Source: Pseudomonadota bacterium (GTDB taxonomy: Bacteria > Pseudomonadota > Alphaproteobacteria > Sphingomonadales > SMXR01). Taken from it: DNA of 9,539 bases. The stretch is taken from the NCBI GenBank assembly GCA_022568115.1, contig JADFFP010000031.1:1-9539 (forward strand), in the 5' to 3' direction. The notes beneath the pieces are model-generated. The model was not told the DNA's origin. It worked only from the letters and a program-made list of their open reading frames with translations, and did no database searches. This document shows, one piece after another, positions 1-7,339 of this stretch (the first letter of the stretch is position 1; each line of letters starts with the position of its first letter). A program made the translations under genes and the position numbers.

Positions 1-1
1 G

Positions 2-649
2 TGGCGGGGGAAGCTTCTGGGAAACCGGATTATGGCCTACCGGGTGCTGGAGGGCAGCGTCCGGGAGCGGGCCTCAATAACCCCCGATTTGCTGATCCAG
101 GGCCGCGGCAAAGACCGGCTGCAAGCTTTGGCTGAAGGCTACCGGGTGAATGAGATCATAGTCATTGGCGCGCGGTTTTTCAGGAATACCGCGGGCGAGG
201 TGGACAAACTTGAGCTGGCAATCCATCACCCCTTGAGCGGCGCCCCGGTTGAGGCTTTCGATATCTATCCAACTTATCTTGAGCCCGCGGAGGCGCTGCT
301 GGAGCGGGGCATCGGGCAATTTTTGATGCGCCGGGACCAAGCCTGGAAAAACCAGTCGATGACGCAATTCGGCAGCGCGCTAGAACTGGCCCTGATCGTT
401 CCGGTCGCTGGCGAGGGGGGCTGGGCCGAGACCCTGCAAAAACTGTCCGATACCCCGGTGGTTCAGGAAGTCAGAATTATCCGCATGGCGATGCCGGAAA
501 GTTACCTGGTGATCCGGTTTGCCGGGACCACCGGCCAGCTGGCTCTTGCGCTGGCCCAAAAAGGGCTTATCCTGATGGGAAGCGAGCGCGGCTGGGTGCT
601 CATCAGCAATGAGGACCGCGACAACATGATCGCCGGGAGGGGGAACTAG
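2..649 (+). CDS. DUF2066-like protein, C-terminal part (5' truncated by window edge)
   Basis: The reading frame is open from the first bases with no stop, so the gene very likely starts upstream of the window. The ATG at 32 has no ribosome binding site and is probably internal. About 215 residues are visible. They form alternating hydrophobic strands and helices, with no membrane segment and no catalytic motif that I recognise. The stretch GRGKDRLQALAEGYRVNEIIV near the beginning and the ending of the type LALALAQKGLILMGSERGW resemble the C-terminal half of DUF2066 proteins, which are usually secreted or periplasmic and of unknown function. Such genes are commonly found next to an AI-2E-type permease and hda in proteobacteria, and that is the arrangement here. 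The signal peptide expected at the true N-terminus lies outside the window. The stop is 3 nt before the next ATG, and the end of this gene carries that gene's purine-rich ribosome binding site. The family call rests partly on context. I am fairly sure the gene is real and less sure of the family. Confidence 0.68.
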   Translation, partial: WRGKLLGNRIMAYRVLEGSVRERASITPDLLIQGRGKDRLQALAEGYRVNEIIVIGARFFRNTAGEVDKLELAIHHPLSGAPVEAFDIYPTYLEPAEALLERGIGQFLMRRDQAWKNQSMTQFGSALELALIVPVAGEGGWAETLQKLSDTPVVQEVRIIRMAMPESYLVIRFAGTTGQLALALAQKGLILMGSERGWVLISNEDRDNMIAGRGN

Positions 650-652
650 ACC

Positions 653-1747
653 ATGAAAAAAGGTTTGTATATCTGGGCCGGGGTGATTGCCCTGCTGTTG
701 TTTGTTTATGCCACCAAAGCGATTTTGCTGCCGTTTCTGGTGGGGCTGGCGGTGGCCTATCTGCTGGACCCGGTCACCGACAAGTTTGAGTTGATAAAAC
801 TGCCCTGGGGCAAAAACCAACACCTGCCCCGCTGGATCGCCACGGTGATGGCGCTGGTGTTATTCTTTTTTGGGGCGGGGGGAATACTGGCGGCCATTTT
901 TCCATTGGTCAAAACTCAGGTTTTCTCATTTATCCAAAATCTTCCCGACTATATCGCCGCCGCCCGCCCGGTGCTGGAAGATATGTTCAGCCAGGTAACC
1001 AGAGCGTTGAATATCGATTCCGGGATCACCGGCGAAAGCTTCCTGGAAAGCGCCGCCCGGACCGCACTGGCTAAGGTTGGAACCATCCTGGCCGGGTTCT
1101 GGTCCGGCGGCATGGCGCTGTTTAATTTTTTGGCGCTTTTGCTGATCACTCCGGTGACCGCCTTTTTCCTGCTCAGAGACTGGGATATGTTGATGGCGAA
1201 GGTGGTTGCCTTGCTGCCCAGGGACAAAGCCCCGGTGATCAAGAAGATCGGCAGGGATATCGATACCGCGCTCGGCGGATTTGTCCGTGGCCAGACCCTG
1301 TCGGCGCTGGTGATGGCGGTTTTATATGGCTTGGGCTGGTCGTTGGTCGGTTTGGAGTTCGCGCTGGTTCTCGGCCTGATTGGCGGGCTGATGGCCTACA
1401 TTCCGTTCGTCGGAGCCTTGTTTACCTTCCTGCTGGCAATGTTGATCGGTCTTGGCCAGTTTGGCCTTGATGTTATCCCGCTGCTGAAAATTGCCGCGGT
1501 TTACGGCGTTGTCCAGGGGATTGAGGCGGCGGTGCTGACCCCGCGCCTGATCGGATCGCACGTGCGTTTGCATCCGGTCTGGGTGCTGTTCGCGATCTTT
1601 GCCGGGGGTGAACTGATGGGTTTTGTGGGCGTTCTGATCGCCATTCCGGCGGCTGCGGTGGCCGGCGTGCTGACCCGTCATTCGGTTGAGCGCTATCTTG
1701 CCAGCCCCCTGCACGAGGGAACGAATAAGAAGAAAAAGGCCGGTTAA
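653..1747 (+). CDS. AI-2E family transporter (PerM/YdiK-type membrane protein)
   Basis: This 364-residue polytopic inner-membrane protein belongs to the AI-2E_transport family (PF01594). Hydrophobic segments are visible at about residues 5-20, 23-39, 61-86, 145-174, 217-232, 235-268, 275-295 and 307-341. A soluble, amphipathic stretch lies at about 90-140. Family hallmarks in the C-terminal half are GGFVRGQ (208-214), MAYIPFVGA (247-255), GIEAAVLTPRLIG followed by RLHPVW (289-310), and GGELMGFVGVLIAIPAAA (318-335). The tail is short and lysine-rich (NKKKKAG). The length is normal for the family. The start at 653 is supported by a GGGAGGGGG stretch at about 635-643, roughly 10 nt upstream. Members have been linked to export of autoinducer-2 or to ion/proton transport, but the substrate here cannot be read from sequence. 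The gene is followed after 13 nt by hdaA. In many proteobacteria a permease of this family sits beside hda, so co-transcription is likely, but no functional link is established. Confidence 0.94.
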   Translation: MKKGLYIWAGVIALLLFVYATKAILLPFLVGLAVAYLLDPVTDKFELIKLPWGKNQHLPRWIATVMALVLFFFGAGGILAAIFPLVKTQVFSFIQNLPDYIAAARPVLEDMFSQVTRALNIDSGITGESFLESAARTALAKVGTILAGFWSGGMALFNFLALLLITPVTAFFLLRDWDMLMAKVVALLPRDKAPVIKKIGRDIDTALGGFVRGQTLSALVMAVLYGLGWSLVGLEFALVLGLIGGLMAYIPFVGALFTFLLAMLIGLGQFGLDVIPLLKIAAVYGVVQGIEAAVLTPRLIGSHVRLHPVWVLFAIFAGGELMGFVGVLIAIPAAAVAGVLTRHSVERYLASPLHEGTNKKKKAG

Positions 1748-1760
1748 GCGGACCAGAGGA

Positions 1761-2417
1761 ATGGAATCCAATCAATACATCCTAGATTTCCCGGTCCTGC
1801 AGTCCCACTCGATGGAAGACTTTGTGATCGGCGGCTGCAACCGTGAAGCCGCGGATTATATCCAGGCTTGGCCCGATTGGCCTTCACACGCGCTGCTGCT
1901 GGCGGGGCCTGGCGCCAGCGGCAAAACCCACCTGGCCAATGTCTGGCAGAGCAGGGCGGGGGCGGTCCAGATTGAAGCCGGGGAGCTGACCAGGGAAATG
2001 GTTCCGCAGCTTGGCCGGGCGGTAATTGTTGAAAATGCCGAACGGACCAGCGATTGGCAAGCGCTGCTGCACCTCTATAACTGGGTCGGGGCGAACCAGG
2101 GCTACCTGCTGATGACAGCAGCGGAAAACCCGGCCAATTGGGATCTGCCGTTGAAGGATTTGGCCTCGCGCCTGAAAAGCACGCCCTCGGTGCGCCTCAC
2201 CGATCCGGACCAGGATATCCTGGGCGCGGCGATGATGAAACAGTTTTCCGACCGCCAGATCATGGTCGATGAGGCGGTCGTTTCGTTCCTGCTGAAAAGG
2301 ATGGAGCGTTCCTTCCGGAGCGTTCAGGTGATCGTTTCCCGGATTGACCGCATGGCGCTGGAGAAAAAAACCAGGATCACCATTCCGCTGGCCAAAAAGG
2401 TTATAGAGCAGCTATGA
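1761..2417 (+). CDS. hdaA: HdaA, DnaA-related AAA+ regulator of replication initiation
   Basis: This 218-residue protein consists of a DnaA-like AAA+ ATPase domain without the C-terminal DNA-binding domain of DnaA. It is therefore a Hda/HdaA protein, which together with the DNA-loaded beta clamp stimulates ATP hydrolysis on DnaA (RIDA). Visible motifs are Walker A GPGASGKT (49-56), a Walker B-like strand AVIVENAER (87-95) with Glu91 where DnaA has Asp, a sensor 1 region YLLMTA (115-120), the arginine-finger box DLASRLKS (133-140, Arg137) and sensor 2 near SFRSV (184-188, Arg186). The N-terminus QYILDF (5-10) occupies the position of the clamp-binding peptide. PDWPSHALLLAGP (38-50) is typical of alphaproteobacterial HdaA. 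I chose the ATG at 1761 because an upstream in-frame ATG at 1686 would overlap the permease by 62 nt and add a basic extension unlike the family. The AGAGGA before 1761 is unusually close to the start, so translation may depend on coupling to the permease. The stop overlaps the ppk1 start (ATGA). Confidence 0.92.
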   Translation: MESNQYILDFPVLQSHSMEDFVIGGCNREAADYIQAWPDWPSHALLLAGPGASGKTHLANVWQSRAGAVQIEAGELTREMVPQLGRAVIVENAERTSDWQALLHLYNWVGANQGYLLMTAAENPANWDLPLKDLASRLKSTPSVRLTDPDQDILGAAMMKQFSDRQIMVDEAVVSFLLKRMERSFRSVQVIVSRIDRMALEKKTRITIPLAKKVIEQL

Positions 2418-4552
2418 AACAAACCTGGAAAACCGCCCGCCCGAAAAAAAAATATATCAACCGGGAACTATCGTGGTTGCGCTTTAACATGCGGGTGCTG
2501 GAGGAAGCCGGAAACCCCGGCCACCCACTTCTGGACCGGGTTAATTTCCTGTCGATTTCCGGCTCCAACCTGGATGAATTTTATATGGTGCGGGTGGCCG
2601 GACTCAAGGGCCAGGTAGCCTCGGGCCTGAATGTCGTCAGCAACGACGGCCTGACGCCGGCCCAGCAGCTTTCGAAAATCAACGCGCTGGCGGACAAGCT
2701 GATGGCCGGCCAGCAAGCGTGCTGGAGGAGGTTGCTGAAAGAAATGAAAAAAGAAGGCCTCCGGGTGCTGGAGCCAGGGCAGGTAACGCTTAAGGAAAAG
2801 GACTGGCTGGAAAATTTCTTTCTGGAGGAAATTTTCCCGGTCCTGACCCCGCTGGCGGTGGATCCGGCCCATCCGTTCCCGTTTATTCCCAATCTTGGGT
2901 TTTGCCTGATCCTGAGCCTGAAACCCAAGCGGGCGAAGGCAGCCATGGCGGTGCTGCTGCCGATCCCTCACCAGGTGCAGCGGTTTATCCGGCTGCCGGG
3001 AAAGAAAATCCGCTTTATCAGCCTTGAGAACCTGATCCATTTGTTTCTGGACCGGCTGTTTCCCGCCTACCGGTTTACCGGCCATGGGGTGTTCCGGGTT
3101 ATCCGCGACAGTGATCTGGAAATCGAGGAAGAGGCGCAAGACCTGGTCCGGGTATTTGAAAGCGCCCTGAAACGGCGCCGCCGGGGCAACGTCATCCGCC
3201 TCAAGCTGAATGCCGGCATGCCGGAAGACCTGAAGCGGATGGTGATCAAGGAGTTTGACGTCGATCTTGAGGCCGTGGTCGAGGTGGACGGCATCCTGGG
3301 CATCAATGACGTTAGCCAGCTGATCGTCAGCGACCGCCCGGATTTGTTGTACAAGCCCTATACCCCGCGCTATCCGGAACGCATCAAGGAGTTTGGCGGC
3401 GATATCTTTGCCGCCATCCGGGCCAAGGATTTTATTGTTCACCATCCTTATGAAAGTTTTGATGTCGTCCACAAGTTTTTGAGCCAGGCCGCCGCCGACC
3501 CGGATGTGGTGGCGATCAAGCAGACGCTCTACCGCGCCGGGTCGCAATCAGCGGTCATCCGGGCTTTGATCGAGGCCGCCGAAGCAGGCAAATCCGTCAC
3601 CGCCCAGGTCGAGCTGAGAGCCCGCTTCGAGGAAGAACAGAACATCAAATGGGCCCGTGACCTGGAGCGGGCAGGGGTCCAGGTGGTGTACGGCTTTATG
3701 GACCTGAAAACCCACGCCAAGGTTTCCATGATCATTCGCCGGGAAAAAGATAAACTGGTTTCTTACGTTCATTTCGGCACCGGCAATTATCACCCGGTTA
3801 AAGCCAGAATTTATACCGATTTTTCCTTTTTCACCGATGACCCGGCGCTGACCCGCGATGCTGCCCATGTGTTCAATTATCTCACCGGTTACGTCACCCC
3901 TGAAAAATTTGAAAAAATATCGATGTCACCACACGGCATTGAAGCCCGCCTGACGGAACTGATTGATAACGAAATAGAAAATGTGAAAAACGGCAAGCCG
4001 GGCGCGGTCTGGGCGAAAATGAATTCTCTGGCGGACCGCAAAATCATAGACAAGATGTATCAGGCGTCGTGCGCCGGGGTTCAGATCGACCTGATAGTGC
4101 GCGGCATTTGCTGTCTCAGGCCGGGCATTCCGGGGATGTCGGAAAATATCCGGGTCAAGAGTATCGTCGGCAGGTTTCTCGAACATGCCCGGGTATTCTG
4201 TTTTGGCAACGGCAGCAACCTGCCCAACAAGAAGGCTCTGGTTTTTATCAGTTCAGCCGACTGGATGGCGCGTAATTTCAGGCACCGGGTGGAGGTCATG
4301 GTGCCGATTGAAAACCCGACCGTCCACGAACAGGTGGTCGGCCAGGTGATGGCGGCCAACCTGAACGACAACCTGCAAAGCTGGCTATTGCAGGGGGATG
4401 AAAGCTACCGCCGCATCCAGGTCGAGGGAGAGGCGTTTTCCGCCCATCAGTATTTCATGACCAACCCGTCGCTTTCCGGGCGCGGCGCGGCGCTCAAGAA
4501 AAAAGCTCCGGCGCGGGCCCTCTACAAGGCTCCGGCCGCAAAAAAGGATTAA
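2414..4552 (+). CDS. ppk1: Polyphosphate kinase 1
   Basis: Polyphosphate kinase 1 reversibly transfers the gamma phosphate of ATP to inorganic polyphosphate. The protein has 712 residues, the usual family size (E. coli about 688). The N-terminal domain begins with YINRELSWLRFN (14-25) and contains SGSNLDEFYMVRVAG. The head domain covers roughly 125-315, followed by two phospholipase-D-like C-terminal domains (about 330-500 and 510-690). The autophosphorylated histidine is in LKTHAK (His434, E. coli His435). The second essential histidine is in RFLEHAR (His591, E. coli His592). The arginines that bind metal or phosphate in LYR (Arg374) and ELRARFEE (Arg404) match E. coli Arg375 and Arg405. The catalytic set is thus complete with a constant offset of one. 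The last 25 residues form an Ala/Lys-rich tail beyond the core. The ATG overlaps the hdaA stop as ATGA, indicating translational coupling, and ppx follows after 7 nt. Confidence 0.98.
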   Translation: MKQTWKTARPKKKYINRELSWLRFNMRVLEEAGNPGHPLLDRVNFLSISGSNLDEFYMVRVAGLKGQVASGLNVVSNDGLTPAQQLSKINALADKLMAGQQACWRRLLKEMKKEGLRVLEPGQVTLKEKDWLENFFLEEIFPVLTPLAVDPAHPFPFIPNLGFCLILSLKPKRAKAAMAVLLPIPHQVQRFIRLPGKKIRFISLENLIHLFLDRLFPAYRFTGHGVFRVIRDSDLEIEEEAQDLVRVFESALKRRRRGNVIRLKLNAGMPEDLKRMVIKEFDVDLEAVVEVDGILGINDVSQLIVSDRPDLLYKPYTPRYPERIKEFGGDIFAAIRAKDFIVHHPYESFDVVHKFLSQAAADPDVVAIKQTLYRAGSQSAVIRALIEAAEAGKSVTAQVELRARFEEEQNIKWARDLERAGVQVVYGFMDLKTHAKVSMIIRREKDKLVSYVHFGTGNYHPVKARIYTDFSFFTDDPALTRDAAHVFNYLTGYVTPEKFEKISMSPHGIEARLTELIDNEIENVKNGKPGAVWAKMNSLADRKIIDKMYQASCAGVQIDLIVRGICCLRPGIPGMSENIRVKSIVGRFLEHARVFCFGNGSNLPNKKALVFISSADWMARNFRHRVEVMVPIENPTVHEQVVGQVMAANLNDNLQSWLLQGDESYRRIQVEGEAFSAHQYFMTNPSLSGRGAALKKKAPARALYKAPAAKKD

Positions 4553-4559
4553 TGGATTT

Positions 4560-6044
4560 ATGGCGCGCCCGCCCAAACAAAGACTGATTGCGGTTATTGA
4601 TGTTGGCTCGAACTCGGTCCGCCTGGTGGTTTACCGGGGGTTGAAGCGAAGCCCGGACATTATTTTCAACGAGCGGGTGCTGTGCGGCCTGGCGCGCGGC
4701 GTCACCGCCACCGGCGGCATGGATGAACAGGCGATGGAGATGGCGCTGGCGGCGCTCGGAAGGTTCGCCCACCTGTGTGATGATATGAATGTCGACCAGA
4801 TCGCGGCGGTGGCGACCGCCGCGGTGCGCGATTCTGAAAACGGTCCGGCGTTTGTTGAGCGGATTGAAAAGGCCTGCGGTTTCAAGGTTCGGGTTCTGTC
4901 CGGCGCAACAGAGGCCGGGCTTTCGGCCTACGGGGTTCTTTCCGGCTTTCCCGGCGCCCGGGGGGTGGTCGCCGACCTGGGCGGCGGCAGCCTGGAATTG
5001 GCGGCGATTGAGGACGGCAAAATTGTTGAGAAAACATCGCTCCCAATCGGACCCTTGCGGCTTTTGGCGGGACTGGAAAAATATACCAGCCACCATGCGG
5101 CGGAGGTGGCGGAGGCGCTCAGGACAGTGGCCTGGCTGCCCCAATGCCAGGGCCAGCCCCTTTACATGGTGGGTGGGGCCTGGCGGGTGATTGCCCATAT
5201 CCACATTATCCAGACCGGCTGGCCCTTGCATTTGCTCCATGGCTACCGGCTGGCGGGCCGGGAGGCCAAAACTTTCAGCGATGTTCTCTCAAGGCAAAGC
5301 GCCGCCAGCCTCAAAGAAATCCCGGAGGTAGCGGCGCGCCGGGCAATCATTCTGCCGCTCTCCGCCCGGATATTAAGTGAGATATTGGGTATTGTCGAGC
5401 CGGGCTTTGTTTACACCTCGGCCTATGGTCTGCGCGAGGGGATTTTGTACAAATTGCTGTCGCACCAGGTGCGGAAAGAGGACCCGTTAATCGCCCACGT
5501 CAAGGAATTTGGCGCCCGTTCGGCCAGGTTTACCAGCCACGGCGAGCTACTGTCATCCTGGATCAACCCGATTTTCCCCGATCAGGATGAAAGTGACAAA
5601 AGACTGCGCGAGGCGGCCTGCCACATCAGTGATATCAGCTGGAAATCCCATCCCGACTTCAAAGGGGATCTGGCCTTCACCAGGGCCTTGGTGGCGCGTT
5701 TTGTCGGGGTCAGCCATGCCGAAAGGGTGCAAATCGCCCTGGCGCTGTTCATCGCTTACGGCGGCAAGAAAAAGGCCAAGACGGTCAAAAAGATCTGCAA
5801 AATCTGTTCTCCGGGGGAAATTGACAAAGCGGCCGCGGACGGCCTTGCGATCCGGCTTGGCTTGCGGCTGACCGGGGGCACCGGCCAGCCCTTGAAAAAA
5901 ACCTCCCTGACATTGAAGCGCGGCAAGCTGATCCTGACCATCCCGGAGGCTGATCAGGACCTGGCCGGGGTCATCGTCCTGGCCAGATTGGAAGCTCTGG
6001 CCGCTCATTTGGGGCTGAAAGGGGAGATAAAAATCAGCCGTTGA
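4560..6044 (+). CDS. ppx: Exopolyphosphatase (Ppx/GppA family)
   Basis: This 494-residue enzyme of the sugar kinase/Hsp70/actin superfold removes terminal phosphate from polyphosphate. Some relatives also hydrolyse pppGpp. Motifs visible: phosphate-1 loop AVIDVGSNSVRLVVY (11-25), ATAAVRDSENG in the first lobe, catalytic Glu118 in LSGATEAGL, phosphate-2 loop VVADLGGGSLEL (Asp139, Gly141-143), and YTSAYGLREGILY at the end of the ATPase-like core. The C-terminal helical domain carries SDISWKSHPDFKG (about 357-369), typical of alphaproteobacterial Ppx. The overall length resembles E. coli PPX (about 513) rather than the short, two-domain forms of around 300 residues. The start at 4560 has AAGGA at 4544-4548 and lies 7 nt after the ppk1 stop. 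An ATG at 4552 is in another frame. Being directly downstream of ppk1, it pairs the polymer-degrading with the polymer-making enzyme. Ppx versus GppA specificity cannot be settled from sequence; Ppx is favoured by context. Confidence 0.94.
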   Translation: MARPPKQRLIAVIDVGSNSVRLVVYRGLKRSPDIIFNERVLCGLARGVTATGGMDEQAMEMALAALGRFAHLCDDMNVDQIAAVATAAVRDSENGPAFVERIEKACGFKVRVLSGATEAGLSAYGVLSGFPGARGVVADLGGGSLELAAIEDGKIVEKTSLPIGPLRLLAGLEKYTSHHAAEVAEALRTVAWLPQCQGQPLYMVGGAWRVIAHIHIIQTGWPLHLLHGYRLAGREAKTFSDVLSRQSAASLKEIPEVAARRAIILPLSARILSEILGIVEPGFVYTSAYGLREGILYKLLSHQVRKEDPLIAHVKEFGARSARFTSHGELLSSWINPIFPDQDESDKRLREAACHISDISWKSHPDFKGDLAFTRALVARFVGVSHAERVQIALALFIAYGGKKKAKTVKKICKICSPGEIDKAAADGLAIRLGLRLTGGTGQPLKKTSLTLKRGKLILTIPEADQDLAGVIVLARLEALAAHLGLKGEIKISR

Positions 6045-6048
6045 TTAG

Positions 6049-6068
6049 AGCCCGGTTATTTTCCGGCT
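6049..6068. terminator. Possible weak bidirectional terminator between ppx and rnd
   Basis: A short imperfect hairpin lies at the convergent junction. Arms AGCCCGG (6049-6055) and CCGGCT (6063-6068) pair with one bulged C around the loop TTATTTT. It overlaps the rnd stop codon. There is only a short T run (TTT) on the plus side and none on the minus side, so it is a weak candidate. It is listed because it is the only structure I see in the 11-nt gap between two converging genes. Confidence 0.22.
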
Positions 6069-7210
6069 TTGGAAATTGTAATCCCTCGCGGGCTGACCGA
6101 CAGGGCGATCCTGCCCTTGACCAGGTCTTCCGCGTATTTGCCGAACAGCTCGTGGCGCCAGCCTCTGGTAAAGGCAGGCGGCTTGTTATTGCCCCTGGCA
6201 AAGTCCTCAAGATCAGCGACGGTAGCCACCAGCTTCGGGGCGACCCCGGCGTCCGAACACTGGTGTTTCAGCAGCACCTTCAACAGCTCGATCGACCCTT
6301 CGGGGATTTTAGAATGATTCCGGAGGGCGCTCTTTTTTGGCAATTTTGAGTCCGGCAGATCATCGGCCATCTTGATCGCCGCCAGGATCGCCGGGCCAAG
6401 TTTGCTGCCGCGAAGATGCCGGTAATGGGACAGGGCGTTGTCCAGTTCCTTTTGATTTTTGGGAGCATGGGCGGCCAGCTGCAGCAGGGTTTTCTCATCA
6501 TAGATGCGGTTGCGCGGCACGTCTTTGGTCTGCGCCTCAACTTCGCGCAATGCCGCCAGCGCCTGGACCCGGGCCAGGAACCGCCGGTTACTGCTCCTGA
6601 CCTTGATCCGCTTCCAGGCGTTCTCGGGCAGGCATTGATAGGTCTCCGGGCTGGTCAGCACCTTCATTTCCTCCTCCAGCCAGCCGGAGCGGTTGTTTCG
6701 CTCAAGCTGGCCGCTCAGGCGTTGGTAAATTTTCCTTAAGTAAGTGACATCACCGATTGCATATTCCAGCTGGTGTTTGTTCAAGGGGCGTTTCGACCAG
6801 TCGGTAAAGCGCTGGCTTTTATCAAGGTTGTGGCCGGTGATCCCCTTGACCAGGGTCTCGTAGCCCGCCGATTCACCGTATCCGCACACCATCGCGGCGA
6901 TCTGGGTGTCAAATATGGGGGCCGGGATAACCCCATCCATCTGGAAAAAAATTTCCACATCCTGACGTCCGGCGTGAAACACCTTGAGCACCTTTTGATT
7001 TTTCAAAATCGCCATGAAGGGTTTGAAATCGAGGTCCCTGGCCAGAACGTCGATCGCCACCGCCTCATTCGATGAGCCAACCTGGACCAGGCACAGCTGG
7101 GAATAAAAAGTCCTGGTGCGGACAAATTCGGTGTCAACGGTAATAAAGGGTTCCTTGTTCCAGCGCTCACAGAGGCTTCTCAGGTCTTTGGTGGATGTAA
7201 TCAGGGTCAT
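6056..7210 (-). CDS. rnd: Ribonuclease D
   Basis: RNase D is a 3'-to-5' exoribonuclease that trims precursor tRNA and other small RNAs. The protein has 384 residues from the chosen start (E. coli 375). The DEDDy catalytic set is complete: Exo I FITVDTEF (Asp26, Glu28), Exo II VFHAGRQDVEIF (Asp84) and Exo III YAIGDVTYL (Tyr150, Asp154). An HRDC domain follows from about residue 205 to 290 (RRFLARVQALAALREVE, then NRIYDEKTLLQLA), with a second HRDC-like helical region at the C-terminus. I start at the ATG whose first base is 7210 because MTLITSTKDL matches the usual N-terminus. A longer frame from 7294 would add 28 residues not typical of the family. The chosen ATG lacks a well-spaced Shine-Dalgarno sequence: a GAAAGGGAAC stretch sits about 20 nt upstream and would better suit a TTG codon 18 nt upstream of the ATG (first base 7228). 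The gene converges with ppx (11-nt gap) and diverges from aspS. Confidence 0.95.
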   Translation of the reverse strand: MTLITSTKDLRSLCERWNKEPFITVDTEFVRTRTFYSQLCLVQVGSSNEAVAIDVLARDLDFKPFMAILKNQKVLKVFHAGRQDVEIFFQMDGVIPAPIFDTQIAAMVCGYGESAGYETLVKGITGHNLDKSQRFTDWSKRPLNKHQLEYAIGDVTYLRKIYQRLSGQLERNNRSGWLEEEMKVLTSPETYQCLPENAWKRIKVRSSNRRFLARVQALAALREVEAQTKDVPRNRIYDEKTLLQLAAHAPKNQKELDNALSHYRHLRGSKLGPAILAAIKMADDLPDSKLPKKSALRNHSKIPEGSIELLKVLLKHQCSDAGVAPKLVATVADLEDFARGNNKPPAFTRGWRHELFGKYAEDLVKGRIALSVSPRGITISKAGK

Positions 7211-7339
7211 AAAATATTGGCACTTCAAAAGTTCCCTTTCCGCATAGCGCAAAATGCCTATGATAGGCAATGGCGGTCTTGACAATCGGGTCAAACCATG
7301 CGCTTTTCCGCTGATAATTTTTTAAATCCGGAGTGTCGA
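7211..7339. promoter_or_regulatory. Divergent rnd/aspS intergenic region with two palindromes
   Basis: These 129 nt separate two divergent gene starts and must hold promoters for both. Visible elements are TTGACA at 7279-7284 (a perfect -35 hexamer reading towards aspS) and GATAAT at 7313-7318 (-10-like, but 28 nt away, so the two do not form one standard promoter). There is a perfect interrupted palindrome TGCCTATGATAGGCA (7255-7269, 7-nt arms around one G). A second palindrome TTGAC-N6-GTCAA (7279-7294) overlaps the -35-like hexamer. Towards rnd, TTGCCT and CTATGC occur 17 nt apart, a weak candidate promoter that lies in the first palindrome's neighbourhood. No RNA gene or riboswitch pattern was recognised. 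Promoter positions are inferred and uncertain; the palindromes are seen directly. Confidence 0.45.
7330..7333 (+). promoter_or_regulatory. Ribosome binding site of aspS
   Basis: GGAG lies 6 nt before the ATG at 7340. It decides the start over an in-frame ATG at 7298, which has no such motif and would add 14 residues not expected in the family. Confidence 0.75.

Noticed and set aside
1686..1760. Longer hdaA beginning at the in-frame ATG 1686
   Set aside because: It would overlap the permease by 62 nt and adds an arginine-rich stretch that HdaA proteins do not have; the ATG at 1761 gives the usual N-terminus.
2468..3547. Long minus-strand open frame (359 codons) opposite ppk1
   Set aside because: It lies entirely within ppk1, whose catalytic residues are all conserved on the plus strand. 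The antisense translation is a low-complexity shadow typical of GC-rich coding DNA.
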